Shown here: positions 1 to 8,054 of the stretch, one piece after another
Numbering within the stretch: position 1 is the first letter of the stretch
Layout of the letters: every line of letters begins with the position of its first letter
NCBI GenBank assembly: GCA_017538775.1
Contig: JAFYIF010000254.1
Span: 1-10,432, forward strand
DNA length: 10,432 nucleotides
Origin: Oscillospiraceae bacterium
GTDB lineage: Bacteria > Bacillota > Clostridia > Oscillospirales > Oscillospiraceae
Direction of reading: 5' to 3'
Notes under the pieces: generated by a model
Database searches by the model: none
Seen by the model: only the letters and a program-made list of their open reading frames with translations
Told to the model about the DNA's origin: nothing
Position numbers and translations under genes: made by a program

Positions 1-162
1 GCCGGGAACGGGCGCTGTCCCTATCGGTATCTCATCTGCGGGAATTACCTGATTTTCTACCATGTCGATGCAAGCGCCGTCCGGATCGACCGGGTCCTGT
101 ATGGGCGTCGGGACTATCTTGCGCTGCTCTTTGGCGATTCGCTCAACGGCGATGCGGAATGA
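1..162 (+). CDS. RelE/ParE-family toxin, C-terminal fragment
   Basis: The first 53 codons, open from the window edge to TGA at 160-162, read as the end of a RelE/ParE-type toxin of a type II toxin-antitoxin system. The recognisable part is a run of short beta strands, YRYLICGNYLIFYHV, followed by VRIDRVLYGRRDYLALLFGD. This is the usual last half of this fold: the core strands and the Arg-rich 'RVLYGRRDY' segment before a short C-terminal helix. RelE proteins cleave mRNA on the ribosome and ParE proteins poison gyrase; the fragment cannot show which applies. The start, the N-terminal half and the cognate antitoxin (usually just upstream) lie outside the window. A perfect hairpin terminator begins 10 bases after the stop, so this is the last gene of its transcript and unrelated to the ATPase operon. 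Confidence 0.75.
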   Translation, partial: AGNGRCPYRYLICGNYLIFYHVDASAVRIDRVLYGRRDYLALLFGDSLNGDAE

Positions 163-172
163 ATCCTGTTTC

Positions 173-204
173 CTCTCCCCGGTACCGGGGAGAGCATTTT
201 TTAT
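173..204 (+). terminator. Rho-independent terminator of the toxin gene
   Basis: An uninterrupted 22-base palindrome (173-194, CTCTCCCC, GGTACC, GGGGAGAG) is followed by a six-T run at 197-202. It begins 10 bases after the toxin stop codon. The T run is only on the plus strand, so it should stop plus-strand transcription. Confidence 0.85.
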
Positions 205-276
205 TATTCCTGTTTTCTCCCGCAGTTCGGGCAGAACTTGCTCTTGATGCCCTGGTGGGATTGACGCGGGGCAGAA
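204..276 (-). pseudogene. Eroded zinc-ribbon protein, C-terminal remnant
   Basis: On the minus strand, bases 236 down to 204 read KFCPNCGRKQE and stop, an unmistakable zinc-ribbon tail. The upstream in-frame residues are QSHQGIKS, but the expected partner knuckle, FCPA at 276-265, lies in a different frame. Inserting about four bases between the two would give an ordinary paired-Cys ribbon (FCPACGQSHQGIKSKFCPNCG-like). A remnant of a small zinc-binding protein broken by a short deletion is therefore the best reading. No start codon or ribosome site could be tied to it. Codons further upstream (around 328-280) do not form a recognisable domain. A spurious match in noncoding DNA cannot be excluded. 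Confidence 0.35.
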
Positions 277-384
277 AGACCTTGTAAAAGTCTAACTGTC
301 CATCTCGTTCCAAAAGGTACTGATCCATAGCCCCGACCCCATCCTTTCGGGCTAAAATGCACATATTGCATGAGACATTACGAA

Positions 385-409
385 GTGCCCCCTTTTTTTT
401 CGGGGGCAC
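385..409 (-). terminator. Stem-loop after the E2-like gene (possible terminator)
   Basis: An 8-bp perfect stem (385-392 with 402-409, GTGCCCCC/GGGGGCAC) closes a 9-base loop containing eight T on the plus strand (eight A on the minus strand). It lies 8 bases beyond the stop codon of the minus-strand gene, where a terminator is expected. On the minus strand no T run follows the stem, so intrinsic termination would be weak; it may instead mark or protect the mRNA 3' end. Confidence 0.45.
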
Positions 410-417
410 CAATTCTT

Positions 418-1302
418 TCAGAACACGTCTTCCTTGATCTGCGTGGGCGGATGCTCCAGCTCTTTGGGGTGGGAGAGGAAGTACTTCATATATTTCATCG
501 AGTTGACCAGATAGGACCCGTCGCTGATGCGCTCGTCCATGCTGATGCGGTAGTCCACGTATTTCCGCTCTGTCGGCGCGCCGCTGCGGTCCAGCTCCAT
601 GGCCCGGCGCTTGCTGCCGAAGGCGATGAAGAAGGACAGGTTGCCGAAGTTGTAGATGTGGTGATAGACCGGGGGGGTGCCCAGGGAGCCCAGGTCGGTG
701 ATGATGAGGCTGCCGTGGAAGGGGCTGGCGTTCAGCAGGGAGCGGGGCAGCAGGTCCAGGTAGTCCATCAGCTTCAGCACCCCGACGGCGAAGCGCAGCA
801 GCGGCCCGGGGATCTTCATCAGCCCTTCGGCCACGTTCTCGGTGCTGCTGTCGCTGTCGGCGGCCTTGACCTCCTCGATCTTCTCGTTGATCTTGCGGTA
901 CACGTCGAAGACCGTGTCCGCCGGGTCGAAAATGACCTTGATGGCGGTCTCCTCCGCCTCCACGGTCAGGCTCTTCTTGACGATCATCACGACTTCGATG
1001 TTGTTGCGGGCGTAGATCTTCTGGGCGTTGATGAAGCGGTTCACGCCGGGGCACTGGCTCACGGTGCGGACATAGGCCGCGAGGAACAGGTGGAGCAGGC
1101 CCATGCCCTTCCAGCCCTGCCGCCGCAGCTCCCGGAGCCAGGTCTCCACCTCCGTAATCTCCAGCGCGTCGGAATAGTAGTTGGTGGCGTCGTTGCGGGA
1201 CTTCATGATGTAGGGGGTGAAGCGCTGGAAGGGCGACAGGCTCCGCAGCAGTCTGCCGTCCCGCCGGTCGCCGAAGCGGCGCTTTTCGTATTGTTCAGCC
1301 AT
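418..1302 (-). CDS. 2-oxoacid dehydrogenase E2-like acyltransferase domain protein, catalytic His replaced
   Basis: A 294-residue protein resembling the catalytic domain of dihydrolipoamide acyltransferases (PF00198, chloramphenicol acetyltransferase fold). Recognisable parts are the N-terminal FQRFTPYIMKSRNDATNYY segment, a TDLGSLG motif at 202-208 followed by the YNFGNLSFFIAFG strand, and the C-terminal motif MDERISDGSY. In true E2 enzymes this last motif is DHRxxDG with the catalytic His; here position 257 is Glu (D256, E257, R258, D261, G262). There is no lipoyl domain, no peripheral-subunit-binding domain and no neighbouring E1 or E3 gene, so it is not a normal dehydrogenase-complex component. 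Similar stand-alone proteins occur in Firmicutes with unknown substrates. The start at 1302 is chosen because AAGGAGA at 1312-1318 is 9 bases upstream; an ATG three codons earlier would sit almost on the Shine-Dalgarno. It is transcribed divergently from the ATPase operon. Confidence 0.8.
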   Translation of the reverse strand: MAEQYEKRRFGDRRDGRLLRSLSPFQRFTPYIMKSRNDATNYYSDALEITEVETWLRELRRQGWKGMGLLHLFLAAYVRTVSQCPGVNRFINAQKIYARNNIEVVMIVKKSLTVEAEETAIKVIFDPADTVFDVYRKINEKIEEVKAADSDSSTENVAEGLMKIPGPLLRFAVGVLKLMDYLDLLPRSLLNASPFHGSLIITDLGSLGTPPVYHHIYNFGNLSFFIAFGSKRRAMELDRSGAPTERKYVDYRISMDERISDGSYLVNSMKYMKYFLSHPKELEHPPTQIKEDVF

Positions 1303-1311
1303 GTAGCACAT

Positions 1312-1318
1312 TCTCCTT
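1312..1318 (-). promoter_or_regulatory. Ribosome binding site deciding the E2-like start
   Basis: AAGGAGA on the minus strand, 9 bases before the ATG at 1302-1300. It excludes the in-frame upstream ATG at 1311-1309, which would leave no usable spacing. Confidence 0.75.
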
Positions 1319-1326
1319 CAGATCGC

Positions 1327-1350
1327 AGCGCCGATACGCGGCGCTTTTTT
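1327..1350 (+). terminator. Terminator-shaped hairpin in the divergent region
   Basis: AGCGCCG (1327-1333) pairs perfectly with CGGCGCT (1339-1345) across a 5-base loop, followed by six T (1345-1350) on the plus strand. It has the form of an intrinsic terminator for plus-strand transcription. It sits between the start of the minus-strand gene and the ATPase promoter, so it could stop antisense transcripts before they enter the operon. On the minus strand the same sequence falls at the predicted 5' end of the E2-like mRNA, where a hairpin may stabilise the message. Confidence 0.55.
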
Positions 1351-1354
1351 GCCG

Positions 1355-1383
1355 ATTATACAGGAAAAGGCGGCGTCTGACAA
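1355..1383 (-). promoter_or_regulatory. Sigma-A-type promoter of the E2-like gene
   Basis: On the minus strand TTGTCA (1383-1378) and a perfect TATAAT (1360-1355) are separated by 17 bases. Transcription would begin near 1348, about 46 bases before the ATG at 1302. The hairpin at 1327-1345 would then lie at the very 5' end of the transcript. Confidence 0.8.
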
Positions 1384-1394
1384 GCGCTTTCTTG
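1379..1394. promoter_or_regulatory. cre-like palindromic core (candidate operator)
   Basis: AAGCGCTT at 1382-1389 is self-complementary and matches the centre of the CcpA catabolite-response element (ideal TGAAAGCGCTTTCA); about 10 of 14 positions agree when either strand is aligned. It overlaps the -35 box of the minus promoter and lies about 30 bases upstream of the plus -35 box, so a bound repressor could affect either promoter. The outer TG/CA positions are poor, so this is only a candidate. Confidence 0.25.
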
Positions 1395-1418
1395 CGTTCA
1401 GAAATCTGGATTTTCCCC

Positions 1419-1447
1419 TTGAGTTTTCCGAAAGCTGGCGATATAAT
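1419..1447 (+). promoter_or_regulatory. Sigma-A-type promoter of the V-ATPase operon
   Basis: TTGAGT (1419-1424) and a perfect TATAAT (1442-1447) are separated by 17 bases. Transcription would begin near 1454, leaving a leader of about 85 bases before the first gene. No other comparable promoter was seen before later genes, so it probably drives all nine. Confidence 0.8.
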
Positions 1448-1464
1448 AAAATTTGCGACTTGCG

Positions 1465-1504
1465 GCCGCTGTACAGATCCGTTTCCACGGACCGGCACAG
1501 CGGC
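1465..1504 (+). promoter_or_regulatory. Structured 5' leader hairpin of the V-ATPase mRNA
   Basis: GCCGCTGT (1465-1472) pairs with ACAGCGGC (1497-1504), and an inner TCCGT/ACGGA stem (1478-1482 with 1487-1491) is capped by a 4-base loop; a 5x5 internal loop separates the two. It lies about 11 bases after the predicted transcription start and 21 bases before the Shine-Dalgarno, with no T run. It is not a terminator; mRNA stabilisation or protein binding are possible roles. Confidence 0.5.
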
Positions 1505-1525
1505 TTGAAAGGAAAGAAGAACCAG

Positions 1526-1532
1526 AAGGAGG
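1526..1532 (+). promoter_or_regulatory. Ribosome binding site of the first V-ATPase gene
   Basis: Consensus AAGGAGG, 6 bases before the ATG at 1539. It fixes the start of the first operon gene. Confidence 0.8.
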
Positions 1533-1538
1533 GGTACT

Positions 1539-1849
1539 ATGTCGGCAGGTACGCTGGAAACTCTGGCTGCGGCCGAGGACCGGCTGAAGCGGGAGAAAGC
1601 GGAGACCGTTGCCGCCCTGAAACGCGCGGAGGCGGAGGCAAAGGCCCAGGGCGAGGAGCTGCTGGCCCAGGCGCGAGGGCGAGCCCAGGAGGAAATCGAG
1701 GCCCTGACGCGCCAGACCGTGGAGCGCTCCAAGGCCGCCGCCCGGACGCTGGCTGAGGAGAGCGAGCGGGAGCGGGAAGCCCTGCGCTCCAGGGCCAAGG
1801 AAAAGGAAGAGGACGCCATCGCCTACGTCCTGGAAAGGGTCATGGAATA

Positions 1850-1850
<1 letters not shown>
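1539..1850 (+). CDS. ntpF: V-type ATPase peripheral-stalk subunit H/G (NtpF-like)
   Basis: A 103-residue protein that is almost entirely one charged alpha helix. It has no Pro, Cys or Trp, and is built of Ala, Glu, Arg and Lys with heptad-like spacing, ending in the amphipathic stretch EDAIAYVLERVME. This size and composition fit the small stator subunit (H in archaeal A-ATPases, NtpF in E. hirae, G in eukaryotes). That subunit winds around subunit E in a right-handed coiled coil to form the peripheral stalk that keeps the A3B3 head from turning. Primary sequence of this family is poorly conserved, so the call rests on length, composition and position as the first gene, exactly where ntpF lies in E. 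hirae. Its stop TAA shares one base with the ATG of the next gene, implying translational coupling to the membrane subunit. Confidence 0.85.
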
Positions 1851-4308
<2,458 letters not shown>

Positions 4309-4330
4309 TCTGCGGGAAGCTGGATGCGAT

Positions 4331-4921
4331 ATGACCGGAATCGAAAAGATCATCGCCCGTCTGGAAGCGGAAGCCCAGGCCGAGCAGGAGGCCCTGCGCG
4401 CGGAGACCGAGGCGCGCAATCAGGCCCTGCTGGCCGACTGCCGGGAGAAGGCCGAGGCGATCTATGAAGCGGAACTGCGCGCCGGGAAAGCCGCCTGCGC
4501 CCTCCAGGGCGAGCGGCTCCAGAGCGCCGCGGAGATGGAGTCGAAAAAGCTGCTGCTGGGCTGCAAGCAGGAGCTGGTGAACGGCGTGTTCGAGCACGCG
4601 GTGGAGCGGCTCAGCCACATGGCCGGAGATCCCTATGTGGCCTTCCTGGTGAAGCAGGTCCTCCGCGCTGTCCAGACCGGGGACGAGGAGCTGGTCTTCA
4701 ACGCCCGGGACGCCCGGAAATACGGCAAGGACGTGGTCTGGACCGCCAACGCCCGTCTGGGCGCGAAGGGGCGGCTGCGGGTCTCCGAGGAGACGCGGGA
4801 CATCCCCGGCGGCGTCATCGTGAAGCGCGGCAACGTGGAAACCAACTGCGCCGCGGACCTGCTGGTGCAGCTCCAGCGCGCCGACCTGGCCTCCCAGGTG
4901 GCGGAGATCCTGTTCGCCTGA
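4331..4921 (+). CDS. ntpE: V-type ATPase peripheral-stalk subunit E
   Basis: A 196-residue stator protein. Residues 1 to about 100 are a long charged helix (IEKIIARLEAEAQAEQEAL onward) that pairs with the NtpF-like protein. Residues from about 105 form the globular head that binds the B subunit. The signature PGGVIVKRGNVETNCAADLL near residues 160-180 corresponds to the conserved 'GG' and 'N' region of V-type E subunits. Length is normal for the family. It follows subunit K by 22 bases; the ribosome site (GGGAAG near 4312-4317) is only fair. Its neighbours K and C are in the order seen in E. hirae. Confidence 0.93.
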   Translation: MTGIEKIIARLEAEAQAEQEALRAETEARNQALLADCREKAEAIYEAELRAGKAACALQGERLQSAAEMESKKLLLGCKQELVNGVFEHAVERLSHMAGDPYVAFLVKQVLRAVQTGDEELVFNARDARKYGKDVVWTANARLGAKGRLRVSEETRDIPGGVIVKRGNVETNCAADLLVQLQRADLASQVAEILFA

Positions 4922-4925
4922 GCAA

Positions 4926-4933
4926 AAGGGGGG
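4926..4933 (+). promoter_or_regulatory. Ribosome binding site supporting a TTG start
   Basis: AAGGGGGG lies 7 bases before the TTG at 4941. No in-frame ATG or GTG gives the full family N-terminus, so this site is the main support for the TTG start of subunit C. Confidence 0.6.
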
Positions 4934-4940
4934 ACGGGAT

Positions 4941-5927
4941 TTGGCAAGAAAGAAGCTGAAAACGAACGACTACATCGCCCTGTCGGCCTATCTCCGGGCA
5001 AAAGAGGCCCGGCTGCTGAGCCGGGAGGCCCTGGAGCGGATGCTCGCCGAGCCGAGCTTTGCCGAGGCCTGCCGCCTGGCCGTGGAGGCCGGGTACGCCG
5101 ACATGAGCGAGCAGGGGGTCCAGGGCATCCACGCGGCCCTGGCCGAGCACCGGCGCGCAGAGCTGGCGGAGCTGCGGGAGATGCTCCCCGACCCGGACCT
5201 GCTGCGGCTGGTTTGCCTCCAGTACGACTGCCACAACGCCAAGGCCCTGGTGAAGAGCGAGGGCGACCTTTCCAAGGCGGAAGCGCTCTATTCCCCCTCC
5301 GGCTGCTACAGCCTGCAGCAGCTCCGGGCGGTCTATGACGAGGAGAGCGGCGCCGGCGAGCTGGACCCGGACTTTGCCGAGGCCCTGCGGGAGGCCAAGC
5401 TGACCCTGGCCCGCACGGGCAATCCCCAGCTGGCGGACTTCCTGCTGGACCGGGCCTGGTTCGCGGCCCTGCTGAAAAGCGCCCAGGAGACCGGGCGGCG
5501 CTTCTTCCTGGACTATGTGCGGGCGAAAATCGACAAGGCCAACCTGCGCTCCGCCGTCCGCACCCTGGCGCTGCCCCGTCGGAGCGAGCTGCTGGCCGGG
5601 GCGCTGATCCCCGGCGGCACCGTGGAGCCGGAGCAGCTGCGGGACCCCACCCTGACGCGGGAGGATCTGGCGCGGCTCTACGCCCCCACTGTCTTCGCCG
5701 CCGCGGCGGAGGTGACGGACATGAGCGCCTTTGAAAAGGCCGCCGACAACGCGGAGCGGGAACTGGTCAGCTCCTGCGCCCTGATCTCCTTCGGCCCCGA
5801 GGTGGTGCTGGAGTACGTCTCCGCCCTGGAGTGCGAGATCATGAGCCTGCGCGTGATCTTGACCGGCAAGCGCATGGGCATCGGCGCGGACACGCTCCGG
5901 GAAAGACTGAGGGAGAGCTATGTATAA
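4941..5927 (+). CDS. ntpC: V-type ATPase subunit C (d subunit, rotor socket)
   Basis: A 328-residue, mostly helical funnel-shaped protein (AC39/d family) that sits on the K ring and receives the D/F central shaft. The N-terminus KTNDYIALSAYLRAKEARLL, the central LVCLQYDCHNAKALVKSEGD (the family's 'YDxHN' stretch) and the C-terminal SLRVILTGKRMGIGADTLRE are all typical, and length is normal. The family has three similar helical lobes, consistent with the repeating Leu/Ala-rich helices here. Translation is assigned to TTG at 4941, since the family N-terminus begins right there and the next in-frame Met is over 50 codons in. It starts 19 bases after subunit E, and its last 8 bases overlap the ATG of the next gene, implying coupled synthesis of the two central-stalk parts. 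Confidence 0.93.
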   Translation: MARKKLKTNDYIALSAYLRAKEARLLSREALERMLAEPSFAEACRLAVEAGYADMSEQGVQGIHAALAEHRRAELAELREMLPDPDLLRLVCLQYDCHNAKALVKSEGDLSKAEALYSPSGCYSLQQLRAVYDEESGAGELDPDFAEALREAKLTLARTGNPQLADFLLDRAWFAALLKSAQETGRRFFLDYVRAKIDKANLRSAVRTLALPRRSELLAGALIPGGTVEPEQLRDPTLTREDLARLYAPTVFAAAAEVTDMSAFEKAADNAERELVSSCALISFGPEVVLEYVSALECEIMSLRVILTGKRMGIGADTLRERLRESYV

Positions 5928-6237
5928 GATCGCGGTCATCGGCGGGCCGGACAGCGTGGCGGGCTTCCGCGCCCTGGGCCTGGACGCCTACCCGGTCCAG
6001 GACGCCCAGGAGGCGCGGCGCACCCTCCGGGAGATCGCCCGCCCCACGGACGACCCCTATGTGATCATCTATCTGGAGGAGACCCTGGCCGCCCCCATCC
6101 TGGACGAGGTGCGCCGTTATGACGCCCAGCCCACCCCGGCCATCATCCTGATCCCGGGCCGGGACGGCCCCATCGGCATCGGCCAGGAGGCCCTGCGGCA
6201 GGCGGTGGAGAAGGCCGTCGGCACGAATATTCTGTAA
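5920..6237 (+). CDS. ntpG: V-type ATPase central-stalk subunit F (NtpG)
   Basis: A 105-residue protein with the Rossmann-like (CheY-like) fold typical of subunit F. It opens with YKIAVIGGPDSVAGFRALGL, matching the usual 'IAVIGD.D.V.GFRLAG' opening, continues with DPYVIIYLEETLA and an AIILIPGRDGPIGIG strand-loop, and ends in an amphipathic helix. It binds subunit D and stiffens the rotor shaft; in E. hirae the same gene is called ntpG. Length is normal. GGGAG at 5911-5915 lies only 4 bases before the ATG, so translation may rely mainly on coupling from the overlapping C gene. Confidence 0.93.
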   Translation: MYKIAVIGGPDSVAGFRALGLDAYPVQDAQEARRTLREIARPTDDPYVIIYLEETLAAPILDEVRRYDAQPTPAIILIPGRDGPIGIGQEALRQAVEKAVGTNIL

Positions 6238-6246
6238 TTTGCTCAC

Positions 6247-6261
6247 GCCGCCCCCGGCGGC
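6247..6261 (+). other. Small GC hairpin between the F and A genes
   Basis: GCCGCC (6247-6252) and GGCGGC (6256-6261) form a tight stem with a 3-base loop in the 50-base gap between F and A, the longest gap in the operon. No T run follows. It could mark an mRNA processing or stability point that sets the level of the A and B messages; this is inference. Confidence 0.3.
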
Positions 6262-6287
6262 TTGGAAGGAAAGGAAACCGTTATTCT

Positions 6288-8054
6288 ATGAGTGGAAAAG
6301 TAGTCAAAGTCGCGGGCCCGCTGGTGGTGGCGGAGGGTCTGGCGGACGCCAACGTCAGCGACGTGGTCCGCGTCGGCCCCCGGCAGCTCATCGGCGAGAT
6401 CCTGAACATGACCGGCGACCGGGCGGACATCCAGGTCTATGAGGAGACCGGCGGCCTGGGCCCCGGCGCGGAGGTGGTCACCACCGGCGCGCCGCTGTCC
6501 GTGGAGCTGGGGCCGGGGATGCTGGAGGGCATCTATGACGGCATCCAGCGCCCCCTGACGGAGATCCGGGACCTGATCGGACACTCCATCGCCACGGGCA
6601 TCAGCGTGCCCGCCCTGAACCGCAAAAAGCACTGGGACTTCACCCCCTGCGTGGAGCGCGGGGCGAAGGTGGTGGGCGGCGACATCATCGGCACCGTGCC
6701 GGAGACCCCCACCGTCCAGCATAAGATCATGGTGCCCCCCCGTATGCACGGCACCATCGGTGGCATCCAGAGCGGCAGCTTCACCGTCACGGACCCGGTG
6801 GCGGTCCTCAAGACCGAGGACGGGGACGAGATTCCCCTGACCATGATGCAGACCTGGCCCGTGCGCGTGGGCCGTCCCTACACCCGCAAGTATCCCCCCG
6901 TGGCCCCGCTCCAGAGCGGCCAGCGCATCGTGGACACCCTGTTCCCCATCGCCAAGGGCGGCACGGCGGCCATCCCCGGCCCCTTCGGCAGCGGAAAGAC
7001 CGTCATGCAGCACGCCCTGGCCAAGTGGAGCGACGTGGACATCGTGGTCTACATCGGCTGCGGCGAGCGCGGCAACGAGATGACCGACGTGCTGAACGAG
7101 TTCCCGGAGCTGATCGACCCCCACACCGGCTATCCGCTGATGAAGCGGACGGTGCTGATCGCCAACACCTCCGACATGCCCGTGGCGGCCCGGGAGGCCA
7201 GCATCTACACCGGCATCACCATCGCCGAATACTTCCGCGACATGGGCTACCATGTGGCGGTCATCGCCGACTCCACCTCCCGCTGGGCCGAGGCCCTGCG
7301 CGAGATGAGCGGCCGTCTGGAGGAGATGCCCGGCGAGGAGGGCTATCCCGCCTACCTGGCCAGCCGCATCGCCCAGTTCTATGAGCGGGCCGGCATGGTG
7401 GAGTGCCTGGGCACGGATTCCCGCCAGGGCTCCGTCACCGCCGTGGGCGCGGTGTCGCCCCCGGGCGGCGACCTGTCCGAGCCGGTGAGCCAGGCCACCA
7501 TGCGCATCGTCAAGGTCTTCTGGGGCCTGGACAGCGCTCTGGCCTACGCCCGCCACTTCCCGGCCATCAACTGGCTGAACTCCTATTCCCTCTATCTGGA
7601 CTCCCTGAAGCCCTGGTATGAGGAGCGCTTCCCCGGCTTCATGGCGAACCGGGACCGGGCCATGGCCCTGTTGCAGGAGGAGGCCAGCCTGAACGAGATC
7701 GTGCGCCTGGTGGGCGCGGACTCCCTGGCCCCCAACGAGCAGCTGACCCTGGCCACAGCCAAGATGATCCGCGAGGACTTCCTGCAGCAGAACAGCTTCG
7801 TGGACATCGACTCCTACAGCGAGACCGAGCGCCAGTTCCTGCTGCTGGGCCTGATTCTGGACTGCGACCGCCTGAGCCGCGAGGCCATCGCCCAGGGCGT
7901 GGACATGGAGACGCTGCGGGCCCTGCCCTTCCGGGCCAGGATCGGCCGCGCCAAGAGCGTACCCGCCGGGGAGTACAAAGAAGTCTACACCCGTCTGGGT
8001 GAGGAACTGCGGGAGCAGATCGCCCAGGCGAAGCAGGGAGGCGAGGAAGCATGA
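6288..8054 (+). CDS. ntpA: V-type ATPase catalytic subunit A
   Basis: The 588-residue catalytic subunit; three copies alternate with B in the head and hydrolyse or make ATP. The N-terminal beta barrel begins [16 protein letters not shown]. The A-specific 'bulge' insertion lies around residues 115-190. The P-loop GPFGSGKT is at 231-238 with Lys237 and Thr238, and the catalytic GERGNE is at 259-264 with Glu260 and Arg261. The later Walker-B region [15 protein letters not shown] and a C-terminal helical domain follow. Length and motifs are normal and nothing catalytic is missing. The ribosome site is a purine stretch, GGAAGGAAAGG (6264-6274). The stop overlaps the ATG of the B gene in an ATGA, so A and B are translated in step, as expected for a 3:3 complex. 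Confidence 0.97.
   Translation: MSGKVVKVAGPLVVAEGLADANVSDVVRVGPRQLIGEILNMTGDRADIQVYEETGGLGPGAEVVTTGAPLSVELGPGMLEGIYDGIQRPLTEIRDLIGHSIATGISVPALNRKKHWDFTPCVERGAKVVGGDIIGTVPETPTVQHKIMVPPRMHGTIGGIQSGSFTVTDPVAVLKTEDGDEIPLTMMQTWPVRVGRPYTRKYPPVAPLQSGQRIVDTLFPIAKGGTAAIPGPFGSGKTVMQHALAKWSDVDIVVYIGCGERGNEMTDVLNEFPELIDPHTGYPLMKRTVLIANTSDMPVAAREASIYTGITIAEYFRDMGYHVAVIADSTSRWAEALREMSGRLEEMPGEEGYPAYLASRIAQFYERAGMVECLGTDSRQGSVTAVGAVSPPGGDLSEPVSQATMRIVKVFWGLDSALAYARHFPAINWLNSYSLYLDSLKPWYEERFPGFMANRDRAMALLQEEASLNEIVRLVGADSLAPNEQLTLATAKMIREDFLQQNSFVDIDSYSETERQFLLLGLILDCDRLSREAIAQGVDMETLRALPFRARIGRAKSVPAGEYKEVYTRLGEELREQIAQAKQGGEEA

Noticed and set aside
143..1054. Second minus-strand frame overlapping the E2-like gene
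   Set aside because: Arg/Gln/Pro/Gly-rich product over most of its length, lying in an alternative frame of the real gene. Only its last part covers the intergenic region, and no domain is seen there.
370..1380. Plus-strand open frame opposite the E2-like gene
   Set aside because: Val/His/Asp-rich product with no motif. The minus strand has a family match, ribosome site and promoter.
6243..7556. Long minus-strand open frame opposite subunit A
   Set aside because: Same cause: low-complexity His/Gly/Asp-rich product, opposite an unmistakable catalytic subunit.
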